Part shown: one piece after another, positions 45,259 to 55,699 of the stretch
Numbering within the stretch: position 1 is the stretch's first letter
Layout: every line of letters starts with the position of its first letter
DNA from: Enterobacteriaceae bacterium 4M9
Lineage (GTDB): Bacteria; Pseudomonadota; Gammaproteobacteria; Enterobacterales; Enterobacteriaceae
DNA length: 64,000 nucleotides
NCBI GenBank assembly: GCA_010092695.1
Contig: JAADJJ010000001.1
Coordinates: forward strand, 496,001 to 560,000
Reading direction: 5' to 3'
Notes under the pieces: model-generated
The model's input: the letters and a program-made list of their open reading frames with translations, nothing else
Database searches by the model: none
Told to the model about the DNA's origin: nothing
Position numbers and translations under genes: made by a program

Positions 45259-45993
45259 ATGGCAATCATTGGGTTGCAGGGGATTCGCGGGGGCGTGGGT
45301 ACGACCTCCGTGGCCGCTGCATTAGGGTGGTCATTACAGTTTCTCGGGGAGTCGGTGCTGGTTGTCGGCGCGGCTCACGACAATCTGTTACGCCTGTTTT
45401 TCAACGTTGCGTTTTCACGCCCTGAGGGCTGGGCGCGGGCGATGCATGACGGTGAGGCCTGGCAACATGCGGCCTGGCGGTATACCGCCCATTTAGACAT
45501 TTTGCCTTTTGGCCAGCTGACGCAGGCCGAGAGCAGCGATTTCCTGGCACAAGCAGAAAACATTGACCGGTTTATTGCCGCGCTGGCCGCACTCAAGGCC
45601 AGTGGGCGTTACCGCTGGATCCTGGTTGATATGCCGCAGGGTTTTAATGCGTATGCGCTACGCATACTCGAGGCGCTCGACCACGTTATTACAGTAGCGC
45701 GCCCGGATGCGAACTGCCACGTGCGCCTGCACCAGCAGCCGCTGCCACAGGGTGCGCATCTGCTGGTCAACGGTTTCCAGGTTACCAGCAAATTGCAGGA
45801 CGATATCTGGCAACTGTGGCTGCAAAGCCAGAAAAGCATCATTCCCGTTGTCATCCATCAGGATGAAGCGATGACTGAATGCGCCGCAGCCAAGCAGCCG
45901 CTGGGTGAGTATCAGCCGCAGGCGCTGGCGTCTGAGGAGATGATGACGCTCGCAAGCTGGTGCCTGCTGAATTTCGCCGGAGGCGCAACATGA
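45259..45993 (+). CDS. bcsQ: BcsQ, MinD-like ATPase for cellulose synthase localisation
   Basis: A 244-residue ATPase of the ParA/MinD group. The deviant P-loop is seen as GIRGGVGTTS, and the mid-protein ILVDMPQG carries the Walker B-like Asp. The element that is VVDA in E. coli BcsQ reads VVGAAHDN here, so the usual Asp is Gly. The ORF is intact, unlike laboratory E. coli K-12, where a stop codon silences the operon. The stop overlaps the bcsA ATG. Confidence 0.94.
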   Translation: MAIIGLQGIRGGVGTTSVAAALGWSLQFLGESVLVVGAAHDNLLRLFFNVAFSRPEGWARAMHDGEAWQHAAWRYTAHLDILPFGQLTQAESSDFLAQAENIDRFIAALAALKASGRYRWILVDMPQGFNAYALRILEALDHVITVARPDANCHVRLHQQPLPQGAHLLVNGFQVTSKLQDDIWQLWLQSQKSIIPVVIHQDEAMTECAAAKQPLGEYQPQALASEEMMTLASWCLLNFAGGAT

Positions 45994-48611
45994 GCGTGAT
46001 GACACGCTGGTTGCTCACAACGCCGGTCAGCCAACGTTTTGGCGAACGGTACATGAACTATCGCCGCCACGGCGCGCCGCCTTTTAGCGCCGCGTTGGGC
46101 TGCCTGATTCTGGTCCTTGGTTGGACCTTTCTGCGTTTTGAGAGTGAGCGTTGGTGCGGCGTGCGTGCACAACGCGCGCGCCTGTATCCGCAGATTGATG
46201 CCTCACGCCCGCGCCCGCTCGACCTCGCACGCTATGTCATCCAGACGCTATGGCTGTTGGTGGCACTGCCGCGTGAAGGCTGGGTGCGCCCGAAATGGCA
46301 GCGTTTTGACCGCCTTGCCGCCTGGCGCGACAACTACCAGACCTGGATGCAGACGCTGCCGCAGCGCATGAACGCGCGCACCGAGCACATGGAGCAGGAA
46401 AAAGAGCTGGGTCACCTGAGCGCACGTGTGCGCAAAATCATCCTCTGGGTTATCACCAGCTTTTCAGCGGTGCTGGCCCTGCTGTGTATCACCCAGCCAT
46501 TTAGCCCGCTGGCGCAGTTTATTTTCCTGATGCTGCTGTGGGGCATTGCGATGATAGTGCGCCGCATGCCGGGGCGCTTCTCGGCGCTGATGCTGATTGT
46601 GCTCTCACTGACCGTATCCTGTCGCTACATCTGGTGGCGCTACACGTCAACGCTTAACTGGAATGACCCGGTAAGCCTGGTGTGTGGCCTGGTTCTGCTG
46701 TTTGCTGAAACCTACGCCTGGATTGTGCTGGTGATGGGCTACTTCCAGGTTATCTGGCCGCTCAACCGCCAGCCGGTGCCGCTGCCAAAAGACATGAGCA
46801 CCTGGCCTGCGGTCGACATTTTTGTGCCGACCTACAACGAAGACCTGCACGTGGTCAAAGGCACCATTTACGCCTCGCTTGGCATCGACTGGCCGCGCGA
46901 CAAGATTAACATCTGGATTCTGGACGACGGCGGGCGCGAGGAGTTTCGCAAATTCGCCGAAGACGTGGGCGTGAAGTACGTAGCACGCACCACCCACGAG
47001 CACGCCAAAGCGGGCAACATCAACAACGCCATGAAGCTCGCGAAGGGCGACTTTGTAGCGATTTTTGACTGTGACCACGTGCCAACCCGCTCCTTCCTGC
47101 AACTGACCATGGGCTGGTTCTTCAAAGACAAAAAGCTGGCGCTGATGCAGACGCCGCACCACTTCTTCTCGCCTGACCCGTTTGAGCGCAACCTCGGGCG
47201 CTTTCGTAAAACCCCTAACGAAGGCACGCTGTTCTACGGGTTGGTGCAGGACGGTAATGACATGTGGGATGCCACCTTTTTCTGCGGCTCCTGCGCGGTC
47301 ATTCGTCGCCAGGCGCTTAATGAAATCGGCGGCATCGCGGTAGAAACGGTTACCGAAGATGCCCACACGTCGCTGCGCCTGCACCGGCGCGGCTATACCT
47401 CGGCCTACATGCGTATCCCGCAGGCGGCAGGGCTTGCGACAGAAAGTCTGTCGGCCCACATCGGCCAGCGTATCCGTTGGGCGCGCGGCATGGTGCAAAT
47501 CTTCCGCCTCGATAACCCATTTTTCGGTAAAGGGCTTAAGCTCCAGCAGCGGCTGTGTTATGCCAACGCCATGTTCCACTTCTTGTCGGGCCTGCCGCGG
47601 CTTATCTTCCTGACCGCGCCGCTGGCCTTCCTGCTGCTGCACGCCTACATCATCTACGCGCCCGCTATCATGATTGCGCTGTTCGTACTGCCGCACATGA
47701 TTCACGCAAGCCTCACCAACTCGAAGATTCAGGGCAAGTTCCGCCACTCTTTCTGGAGTGAAATCTATGAGACGGTGCTCGCCTGGTACATCACGCCACC
47801 GACGCTGGTGGCGCTGATTAATCCGCACAAGGGCACGTTTAACGTGACCGCCAAAGGCGGGCTTGTGAAGCACGAGTATGTGGACTGGGTGATTACCCGG
47901 CCTTACCTGTGGCTGGTGCTGATTAACCTGCTGGGGATTGCGGTTGGCGTATGGCGCTTCTTCTGGGGGCCAGAGAACGAAATGCTGACCGTAGTGGTGA
48001 GTATCGTCTGGGTGGTTTACAACCTGATAATCCTGGGCGGCGCGGTGGCGGTATCGGTTGAAAGTAAGCAGGTACGTCGTTCGCACCGTGTGGAAATCGC
48101 CATGCCAGCGGCCATCGCCCGAGACGACGGCCACCTCTTTCCCTGCACCGTGCATGACTACTCGGACGGTGGTGTGGGCATCAAGATGCACGGCGACACC
48201 GGGTTTTTGAACGGCCAGCGTGTGCACCTGTTGCTCAAGCGCGGGCCGCAGGAGTTCTCGTTTGCCGCCCGCATTGTGCGTGTGATGGGGCCGGAAATTG
48301 GCCTACAGCTGGAGCAAATGGACACCCGCCAGCACATCGATTTTATTCAGTGTACGTTCGCCCGCGCCGATACCTGGGCGCTGTGGCAGGACAGCTATCC
48401 CGAGGATAAACCGCTGGAAAGCCTGCTCGATATTCTCAAGCTCGGCTTTAGCGGCTACCGCCACCTCGCGGAGTTTGCGCCAACGTCAGTGAAATTCATT
48501 TTCCGCAGCTTAACGCTTTTGATTGACTGGGTAGTGTCGTTCATTCCCCGCAGGCCGCAGCAGCAGGCGGCCGGGGCGGAACAGACTGCGCCGGTCATGG
48601 CACAACAATGA
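45990..48611 (+). CDS. bcsA: Cellulose synthase catalytic subunit
   Basis: Inner-membrane GT2 enzyme of 873 residues that polymerises UDP-glucose and threads the chain out. Conserved elements in order are DDGGREEF (about 312), the Asp pair DCD (360-362), TED (455-457) and QRIRW (493-497). The C-terminal PilZ domain begins with RRSHR near residue 696, which binds activating c-di-GMP. An additional enterobacterial N-terminal domain of about 150 residues precedes the membrane region. The ATG overlaps the bcsQ stop in an ATGA junction. Confidence 0.98.
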   Translation: MSVMTRWLLTTPVSQRFGERYMNYRRHGAPPFSAALGCLILVLGWTFLRFESERWCGVRAQRARLYPQIDASRPRPLDLARYVIQTLWLLVALPREGWVRPKWQRFDRLAAWRDNYQTWMQTLPQRMNARTEHMEQEKELGHLSARVRKIILWVITSFSAVLALLCITQPFSPLAQFIFLMLLWGIAMIVRRMPGRFSALMLIVLSLTVSCRYIWWRYTSTLNWNDPVSLVCGLVLLFAETYAWIVLVMGYFQVIWPLNRQPVPLPKDMSTWPAVDIFVPTYNEDLHVVKGTIYASLGIDWPRDKINIWILDDGGREEFRKFAEDVGVKYVARTTHEHAKAGNINNAMKLAKGDFVAIFDCDHVPTRSFLQLTMGWFFKDKKLALMQTPHHFFSPDPFERNLGRFRKTPNEGTLFYGLVQDGNDMWDATFFCGSCAVIRRQALNEIGGIAVETVTEDAHTSLRLHRRGYTSAYMRIPQAAGLATESLSAHIGQRIRWARGMVQIFRLDNPFFGKGLKLQQRLCYANAMFHFLSGLPRLIFLTAPLAFLLLHAYIIYAPAIMIALFVLPHMIHASLTNSKIQGKFRHSFWSEIYETVLAWYITPPTLVALINPHKGTFNVTAKGGLVKHEYVDWVITRPYLWLVLINLLGIAVGVWRFFWGPENEMLTVVVSIVWVVYNLIILGGAVAVSVESKQVRRSHRVEIAMPAAIARDDGHLFPCTVHDYSDGGVGIKMHGDTGFLNGQRVHLLLKRGPQEFSFAARIVRVMGPEIGLQLEQMDTRQHIDFIQCTFARADTWALWQDSYPEDKPLESLLDILKLGFSGYRHLAEFAPTSVKFIFRSLTLLIDWVVSFIPRRPQQQAAGAEQTAPVMAQQ

Positions 48612-48621
48612 TGATAACGTG

Positions 48622-51036
48622 ATGAAAAGAAAACACTCCTGGATTTGTGCAGTGGTTTTAGGGCTTAGCGCTTCTCACTTTCCGCCAGGGTTTGCCGCGC
48701 CCGCAAACCCCGCCGCCACGCCTGCGCCAACGGTGCCCGCCGTTGCGCCCGCGACTCAAGGTATCGTCACGCAGGGACCGACGCAGGGAGAAGCCCTGAC
48801 GCCCGCCGAGCCTGACAGTGGCAACCCAAATGCGCCCGTTGGCACGGTAATGCCAGGCGTAGAGGGCGCGGGTGCCCCCGTCATGGTGGATGAAAACGCG
48901 CCATCGCGCGAAGTGAAACTCAACTTTGCGCAAATTGCGCCACCGCCTGGCAGCATGGTGCTGCGCGGTACGAATCCGACTGGCGGGGTGGAGTTTGGCC
49001 TGCGCAGCGACGAAGTGGTGTCGCGCGCCATGTTGAATCTGGAATACACGCCGTCTCCGGCGCTGTTGCCTGTGCAGTCACAGCTTAAGGTCTATCTGAA
49101 TGACGAGCTGATGGGCGTGCTGCCGGTCACCAAAGAGCAGCTCGGGCAAAAGACCCGCGCGCAGATGGCTATCGACCCGCTGTATATCACCGACTTTAAC
49201 CGCGTGCGCCTGGAGTTTGTAGGTCACTATCGCGACGTGTGCGAAAACCCGGCCAACAGCACGCTGTGGCTGGATGTTGGGCGCAACAGTTCGCTGGATC
49301 TGTTCTACCAGACGCTGTCGGTACGTAATGACCTGTCCCACTTCCCGGTTCCGTTCTTTGATGCCCGCGACGACCGTGCTCTGGTGCTGCCAATGGTATT
49401 TGCCAGCGCGCCGGATATTGAACAGCAGCGCGCGGCGAGCATCATTGCCTCCTGGTTTGGTACGCGGACTGTCTGGCGCGGCCAGAACTTCCCGGTGCTC
49501 TACAACAGCCTGCCGGAGCGCAACGCAATTGTGTTTGCTACCAACAACAAACGCCCGGATTTTTTGCGTGAGCACCCGCCGGTGAAAGCGCCAACCATCG
49601 AGATGATGAACCATCCGGATAACCCGTATGTGAAACTGCTGGTGGTGTTTGGTCGCGACGATAAGGACCTGATGCAGGCCGCGCGCGGCATTGCACAGGG
49701 CAGCATCCTGTTTCGCGGCGATGCGGTGACGGTGGATGATGTGAACCCGCTGCTGCCGCGCAAACCGTACGATGCGCCAAACTGGGTGCGTACTGACCAG
49801 CCGGTAAGCTTTGGCGAACTGAAAACCTATGAAGAGCAGCTTCAGTCGAGCGGCATTGAGCCGGGTTCGATTGCGGTTACGTTGAATCTGCCACCGGATC
49901 TCTATTTGCTGCGCAGCAACGGTATCGATATGGATCTGAAATATCGCTATACCGCACCGCCGATTAAAGACAGCTCGCGCATGGACATCAGCCTGAATAA
50001 CCAGTTCCTGCAATCTTTCAGCCTTGAGCCGAAAGAGCGAAAAAACAACCTGCTGCTGCACCTGCCGGTGGTACAGGGGCTGCTGGACGGTAAAAACGAT
50101 GTCTCCATTCCGGCGCTGCGCCTGGGGGCAGCTAACCAGCTGCGTTTTGACTTCCAGTACATGAACCCTATGCCGGGCGGTTCCATTGAAAACTGCGTCA
50201 CCTTCCAGCCGGTACAGAACCACGTGGTGATTGAAGATGAGTCGACCATTGACTTCTCTCGCTATCATCACTTTATCGCTATGCCGGACCTGCGCGCGTT
50301 TGCTAACGCCAGCTTCCCGTTCAGCCGTATGGCCGATTTGTCGGAAACAATGGTTGTCGTGCCGAAACAGCCAACGTCTGGTCAGCTCACCACGCTGCTG
50401 GATGCAATGGGCACCATTGGTGCGCAGACCGGTCTTGCCGCGGTGAACGTAACGCTCACCACTGACCCAGAAGAGATCAAATCGAAAGATGCCGACATGC
50501 TGATTATTGGCGGTATTCCGGGCAAGCTTAAAGACGATAAGCGCATCGACCTGCTGGTGGAAGCGGCGATGAGTTGGGTGAAAATGCCGTTTCGTCAAAC
50601 CACGCTGCCGAGCATTATGCCGAGCCAGGAAGACCGTACGCCAGACGTACAGACCACCATCAGTTCAGACGGGCCAATGGCCGCCATTGTTGGCTTCCAG
50701 TCGCCGTGGCACAGCCAGCGCAGCGTGATTGCGCTGCTGGCCGACAGCCCGCGTGGTTATGAGCTGCTAAACGGTGCGCTTAACGACAGTGGCAAACGTG
50801 CGGCGATGTTCGGTTCGGTGTCGGTCATTCGTGAATCCGGCGTGAACAGCCTGCGCGTGGGGGATGTGTACTACGTGGGCCACCTGCCGTGGTTTGAGCG
50901 TATCTGGTATGCGCTTTCCAACCACCCGGTGCTGCTGGCGGTGTTTGCCGCCGTCATTGTGCTGCTGATGGCCTGGGTGCTGTGGCGCGTGCTGCGCATC
51001 ATCAGCCGTCGTCGTCTGGATCCGGAGGATGAGTAA
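48622..51036 (+). CDS. bcsB: BcsB, periplasmic cellulose synthase subunit
   Basis: An 804-residue periplasmic protein with a C-terminal membrane anchor (near residues 765-788, followed by basic RIISRRRL) that completes the BcsA complex. The signal sequence is followed by a Pro/Ala-rich stretch longer than in E. coli. Then comes the collinear body starting REVKLNFAQIAPPPGSM, with carbohydrate-binding and flavodoxin-like domains. ATG 48622 is used since E. coli BcsB starts MKRK; a GTG at 48619 directly precedes it. Confidence 0.97.
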   Translation: MKRKHSWICAVVLGLSASHFPPGFAAPANPAATPAPTVPAVAPATQGIVTQGPTQGEALTPAEPDSGNPNAPVGTVMPGVEGAGAPVMVDENAPSREVKLNFAQIAPPPGSMVLRGTNPTGGVEFGLRSDEVVSRAMLNLEYTPSPALLPVQSQLKVYLNDELMGVLPVTKEQLGQKTRAQMAIDPLYITDFNRVRLEFVGHYRDVCENPANSTLWLDVGRNSSLDLFYQTLSVRNDLSHFPVPFFDARDDRALVLPMVFASAPDIEQQRAASIIASWFGTRTVWRGQNFPVLYNSLPERNAIVFATNNKRPDFLREHPPVKAPTIEMMNHPDNPYVKLLVVFGRDDKDLMQAARGIAQGSILFRGDAVTVDDVNPLLPRKPYDAPNWVRTDQPVSFGELKTYEEQLQSSGIEPGSIAVTLNLPPDLYLLRSNGIDMDLKYRYTAPPIKDSSRMDISLNNQFLQSFSLEPKERKNNLLLHLPVVQGLLDGKNDVSIPALRLGAANQLRFDFQYMNPMPGGSIENCVTFQPVQNHVVIEDESTIDFSRYHHFIAMPDLRAFANASFPFSRMADLSETMVVVPKQPTSGQLTTLLDAMGTIGAQTGLAAVNVTLTTDPEEIKSKDADMLIIGGIPGKLKDDKRIDLLVEAAMSWVKMPFRQTTLPSIMPSQEDRTPDVQTTISSDGPMAAIVGFQSPWHSQRSVIALLADSPRGYELLNGALNDSGKRAAMFGSVSVIRESGVNSLRVGDVYYVGHLPWFERIWYALSNHPVLLAVFAAVIVLLMAWVLWRVLRIISRRRLDPEDE

Positions 51037-51040
51037 GCAG

Positions 51041-52144
51041 ATGTTGTGGCGTAACACACTGGCCGCGGGCGTCATGCTGGCGGCTGCAGGCGCCAATGCC
51101 GCCTGCGACTGGCCTGCATGGAACCAGTTTAAGCAGAACTATATCAGTGACCAGGGGCGGGTTATCGACCCCAGCGATAAACGCCAGATAAGCACCTCCG
51201 AAGGGCAAAGCTATGGCCTGTTTTTTGCGCTGGTCGCAGATGACCGTGAGGCGTTCAGCCAGATTCTGGGCTGGACGCAGAACAACCTGGCGAAAGGGGC
51301 GCTGAAAAGTACGCTGCCCGCCTGGCTGTGGGGCCACGGTGACGATGGCAAGTGGGCAGTGCTGGACAGCAACTCGGCCTCAGACTCCGACTTGTGGATT
51401 GCCTGGGCGCTGCTCGAAGCTGGCCGCCTGTGGGACCGCCCGGATTATGACGAGCTTGGTCAGCAGTTGCTTAAGCTTATCGTCAAAGAAGAGGTGGTGA
51501 AAATCCCAGGCTTGGGTGAGATGCTGCTGCCGGGCAAAGTGGGTTTTACTGAGGATAACGGCTGGAAGCTCAACCCCAGCTACCTGCCGCTGCAGCTGCT
51601 GGCACGCTTTGAGCGCTATGGCGCGCCCTGGAAAGCAATGCGTGCCCCGGCGCTGCGCCTGCTGCTGGAGACCTCGCCCAAAGGCTTCTCGCCTGACTGG
51701 GTTCGTTGGCAAAAGGGCAAAGGCTGGCAAATGAAGGACACGCCAGCGCTGGTCAGCAGCTATAACGCTATTCGCGTTTACTTGTGGGCCGGCATGCTTA
51801 GCGACAAAGACCCTGACAAGGCGCGTCTGCTGACCCATTTCCAGCCGATGGTTAACGCGACGGTAGAACGCGGTGCACCGCCGGAACAGGCCGATGTGGT
51901 CAGCGGTAAACTCACAAATGACGGGCCGGTGGGCTTTTCTGCCTCGCTGTTGCCCATGCTGCAGGATAATGAAGCGCTCTACGTGCAAAGAAGCCGTGTT
52001 GCCCAGAATTACCCCGGTAAGGATGCCTACTACAGCTTTGTATTAACACTGTTTGGCCAGGGTTGGGACCAGCAGCGTTTTCGCTTTACTTCTCAGGGCG
52101 AACTGGTCCCTGACCGGGGGCAGGAATGCGCGGTTTCTCATTAA
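51041..52144 (+). CDS. bcsZ: BcsZ, periplasmic GH8 endo-1,4-beta-glucanase
   Basis: Periplasmic cellulase of 367 residues that trims cellulose during export. The signal peptide runs to about GANAAC. The catalytic acid Glu54 lies in TSEGQSYG, and SASDSDLWIAWALLEAG is typical of GH8. The residue equal to the E. coli general base Asp243 is Asn242 here (SSYNAIRVY instead of SSYDAIRVY), so activity needs checking. The start could also be ATG 51029, which overlaps bcsB but sits directly against the GGAGG; 51041 is 12 bases from it. Confidence 0.93.
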   Translation: MLWRNTLAAGVMLAAAGANAACDWPAWNQFKQNYISDQGRVIDPSDKRQISTSEGQSYGLFFALVADDREAFSQILGWTQNNLAKGALKSTLPAWLWGHGDDGKWAVLDSNSASDSDLWIAWALLEAGRLWDRPDYDELGQQLLKLIVKEEVVKIPGLGEMLLPGKVGFTEDNGWKLNPSYLPLQLLARFERYGAPWKAMRAPALRLLLETSPKGFSPDWVRWQKGKGWQMKDTPALVSSYNAIRVYLWAGMLSDKDPDKARLLTHFQPMVNATVERGAPPEQADVVSGKLTNDGPVGFSASLLPMLQDNEALYVQRSRVAQNYPGKDAYYSFVLTLFGQGWDQQRFRFTSQGELVPDRGQECAVSH

Positions 52145-55100
52145 GTCTTATTACGCTTTCCATCGGCATGACCTTCATGCCACTGACTTCTCTGGCAGCA
52201 CCGTCGGTCCAGCAGCAACTGCTGGAGCAGGTACGCCTTGGCGAAGCGACCAACCGCGACGACCTTGTGCGCCAGTCGCTCTACCGACTGGAGCTTATCG
52301 CGCCTGATGATCCGCAGGTGATGGCCGCCCAGGCCCGCTATTTGCTGCGCCAGGGCGATACCGCCGGTGCGCAAAAACTGCTCGATAAGCTCAAGAAAAA
52401 TGCCCCGGACTCTGCGGCCACAAAACAGGCGCAGACGGATGCGACGGTTGCCTCACCGCAGGGCAGCCAGACGTTGCAACAGGCGCGCCTGCTGGGCACC
52501 ACCGGCCACGTGCCGGAAGCTATCGACGAATATAAAAAACTGTTTAATGGTGATACGCCGCCGGATGGCGACCTGGCCGTGGAATACTGGATGCTGGTAG
52601 CGCGCGTTCCCGCCGAGCGTGCCCGGGCAATGAAAGAGCTTGCGGCGCTGAACAAGCGTATGCCGGGCAACAACACGCTGCGTGCAGGGCTGGCGCAGAT
52701 GCTGTTTAGCGACGATCGCCGTGAAGAAGGGTTTGCGCTGCTTGAGCAGATGTCGCGCTCAAGCGGCGGGCGCGGCCAGGCGGCAGACATGTGGTATGCG
52801 CAGGTGTCGCAAATCCCGGTCAGTGCCGCGAGCGTGGCTGCACTGCAACGTTTTCTGAGCGTATTCGACGAAGGCGATACGGTGGATAGCGCCAAAGCCA
52901 AACTGGCGCAGCAGCAGCAACAGCTGGCCGACCCGGTATTCCGCGCCCGCGCCCAGGGACTGGCGGAGGTGGCGAGCGGTAGCGGCAAGAAAGCCGTGGC
53001 ACCGCTTAAAGCCGCACTGAGCAAAGACCAAAACGACGCCGAACTGGTGGGTGCGCTGGGTGAGGCCTATTCCCAGCAAAACAACCGCGCAGCGGCAGTA
53101 CAGCAGTTCCAGAAAGCGCTTCGGATGGACCCGAACAACGACAGCAGCGGCAAGTGGCAGGGGCTGTTGCAGACTAACCACTACTGGCTGTTGATTGACC
53201 AGGGTGACAAAGCGCTGGAGGCGAAAAATACAGCGCTGGCGCGCCAGAAATATACCCAGGCACGCAGCGTGGATAACACCGACAGCTACGCAGTGCTTGG
53301 CCTGGGCGATGTGGCGGCGGCAGAAAACGACGACGCCGGCGCCGAGCGCTACTATCGACAGGCGCTGCGTATGGACAGCGGCAACAGTAACGCGGTGCGT
53401 GGGCTGGCTAACGTATACCGCCGCCAGTCGCCAGAGCGCGCCGAGACGTTTATTCGTGGCCTTAGTGTGAGCCAGCGGCGCAGCATTGACGATATTGAGC
53501 GCAGCCTGGCCGATACACGTTTTGAGCAGCAAGCGCAGGCGCTGGAGGATAAAGGCAGTTGGGCGCAGGCCGCCGCGCTGCACCGTAAGCGTTTGCAGAT
53601 GGAGCCAGACAGCGTCTGGATTGTTTACCGGCTGGCAAAAGACCTTGATGCCGCCGGGCAGCGGCGCGAGGCCGACGGGCTGTTTCGCGCGCTTGCCAGC
53701 AAGAAACCCAGCGACCCGGACCAGGTTTACGCTTACGGGTTGTATCTCTCCGGCACCGAGCGCGACACTGCGGCGCTGAACCATCTCAGCACGCTGCCCC
53801 AGGGCAAGTGGACGGACAATATTCAGGAACTGGCTGACCGCCTGCGCTTTAACCACACCTTAGAAACCGCTAACCGCCTGCGCGACAGCGGCCAGGAGCC
53901 GCAGGCCATTGCGCTGTTGCGCCAGCAAACGCCGTCGGACCGCATCGACTTAATCCTTGCCGACTGGGCCGGGCAGCGGGGCGACCTCACACAGGCCCGC
54001 ACGCTGTATGAGAACGTGCTCTCACGTAGCCCGGATAACGACGATGCGCTGCTGGGGCTGACCGAAACCGCCATTGCCCAGGGCGACAAGGCGCAGGCGC
54101 GCAGCAACCTCGCACGCTTTGCCACCCTCACGCCGGCCGAGCCGCCGTCAATCAACGTTGAGCGCCGGGTGGCAAACGCATATTCAGCGCTTGGCGACGA
54201 GCCGCACGCCCAGCAGATTTACGACCGCATCATCCCGCAGGCGCGCAACCAGCCGCCATCCATGGACAGCGCGCTGGTCATGCGCGACGCCGCGCGTTTC
54301 CAGGCCGAGAACGGTCATCCTCAGCAGGCGCTACAGACGTATCGTGATGCGATGGTGGCGGCCGACATTACCGACAAGCGCCCGGAAGATAACGACAGCT
54401 TTACCCGGCTGACGCGCAACGACGAGAAAGACGACTGGCTCAAGCGCGGGCTGCGCAGCGACGCCGCCGACCTTTATCGCCAGCAGGACGTGAACGTGAC
54501 GCTGGACCACGAATACTGGGGCTCCAGCGGTACGCCGGGCTATTCCGACTTGAAAGCCAACACCACCATGTTGCAGGTGGATGCACCGCTCAGTGACGGA
54601 CGCATGTTCTTTCGTACCGATGTGGTGAATATGGATGCGGGCAGCTTTGGCGGTGACCACACCGAGAAGTGGGGTACTTGCTACGAGCGCGGCTGTGACA
54701 GCAACTTTAACCAGCGCGCCAATGGCGCAAGCGTTGCCGTTGGCTGGCGTAACAACACCTGGGAAGCAGACATCGGCACCACGCCAATGGGATTTGAGGT
54801 GGTGGATGTGGTGGGCGGCGTGAGCTACGCCAGCGACCTGGGTCCGATTGGTTACACCGTGAATGCCCATCGTCGCCCGATTTCAAGCTCCATGCTCTCC
54901 TTTGCCGGGCAGCGCGACCCAAATACCAACACCGTGTGGGGCGGCGTGCGTGCGTCGGGCGCGGGAGTGAGCATCAGCTACGACAAAGGCGAGGCGCATG
55001 GCGTGTGGTCAAGTCTGGGCATGGACCAGATTACCGGTAAGAACGTGGCCGATAACTGGCGCGCGCGCTGGATGACCGGTTATTACTATAAGCTCATCAA

Positions 55101-55596
55101 CGAGAATAACCGGCGTATGACCGTGGGCCTGAACAACATGCTCTGGCACTACGATAAGGACTTAAGCGGCTATACGCTCGGCCAGGGCGGTTACTACAGC
55201 CCGCAGCAGTACGTGTCATTCGCCGTTCCCGTAGTGTGGCGCCAGCGCACGGAAAACTGGTCCTGGGAAGTGGCCGGTTCGGTGTCGTGGTCCCATTCTA
55301 AAACCAACGACCAGCGCCGTTATCCACTTGCAAACCTGATTCCAAACGATACCGACTACCCGGATAAGTTTGCGATGGAAACCGGTTCGGCCTCCTCCGG
55401 TGTGGGTTACACCGCACGCGTTCTGGTGGAGCGGCGCTTAAATTCACACTGGTCACTTGGCGCAGGTGTGGATATTCAGCAGGCGAAGGATTACACCCCA
55501 AGCCATGCGCTGATTTTCCTGCGTTACTCCCAGCAGGGCTGGCAGGGCGATATGGATATGCCGCCGCAGCCGTTGGTGCCTTACGCGGACTGGTAA
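52126..55596 (+). CDS. bcsC: BcsC, cellulose export TPR scaffold and outer-membrane channel
   Basis: A 1156-residue protein, one residue shorter than E. coli BcsC. A signal peptide ending near SLAA is followed by some 700 residues of tetratricopeptide repeats in the periplasm. The C-terminal part (from about 800) is a beta-barrel with NVTLDHEYWGSSGTPGYSDL-like strand starts, ending PLVPYADW. It conducts cellulose through the outer membrane. The ATG lies inside bcsZ (19-bp overlap). It is the last gene of bcsRQABZC. Confidence 0.97.
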   Translation: MRGFSLSLITLSIGMTFMPLTSLAAPSVQQQLLEQVRLGEATNRDDLVRQSLYRLELIAPDDPQVMAAQARYLLRQGDTAGAQKLLDKLKKNAPDSAATKQAQTDATVASPQGSQTLQQARLLGTTGHVPEAIDEYKKLFNGDTPPDGDLAVEYWMLVARVPAERARAMKELAALNKRMPGNNTLRAGLAQMLFSDDRREEGFALLEQMSRSSGGRGQAADMWYAQVSQIPVSAASVAALQRFLSVFDEGDTVDSAKAKLAQQQQQLADPVFRARAQGLAEVASGSGKKAVAPLKAALSKDQNDAELVGALGEAYSQQNNRAAAVQQFQKALRMDPNNDSSGKWQGLLQTNHYWLLIDQGDKALEAKNTALARQKYTQARSVDNTDSYAVLGLGDVAAAENDDAGAERYYRQALRMDSGNSNAVRGLANVYRRQSPERAETFIRGLSVSQRRSIDDIERSLADTRFEQQAQALEDKGSWAQAAALHRKRLQMEPDSVWIVYRLAKDLDAAGQRREADGLFRALASKKPSDPDQVYAYGLYLSGTERDTAALNHLSTLPQGKWTDNIQELADRLRFNHTLETANRLRDSGQEPQAIALLRQQTPSDRIDLILADWAGQRGDLTQARTLYENVLSRSPDNDDALLGLTETAIAQGDKAQARSNLARFATLTPAEPPSINVERRVANAYSALGDEPHAQQIYDRIIPQARNQPPSMDSALVMRDAARFQAENGHPQQALQTYRDAMVAADITDKRPEDNDSFTRLTRNDEKDDWLKRGLRSDAADLYRQQDVNVTLDHEYWGSSGTPGYSDLKANTTMLQVDAPLSDGRMFFRTDVVNMDAGSFGGDHTEKWGTCYERGCDSNFNQRANGASVAVGWRNNTWEADIGTTPMGFEVVDVVGGVSYASDLGPIGYTVNAHRRPISSSMLSFAGQRDPNTNTVWGGVRASGAGVSISYDKGEAHGVWSSLGMDQITGKNVADNWRARWMTGYYYKLINENNRRMTVGLNNMLWHYDKDLSGYTLGQGGYYSPQQYVSFAVPVVWRQRTENWSWEVAGSVSWSHSKTNDQRRYPLANLIPNDTDYPDKFAMETGSASSGVGYTARVLVERRLNSHWSLGAGVDIQQAKDYTPSHALIFLRYSQQGWQGDMDMPPQPLVPYADW

Positions 55597-55699
55597 TTAT
55601 CCGTAATAACGGGACAAGGGCGGCAAAAAAGGCGCCTGATGCAGTATACTCTGGCCGCATAAGGTCTATGCACAACCAGAGTCAGCGCGGAGAGTGAGT

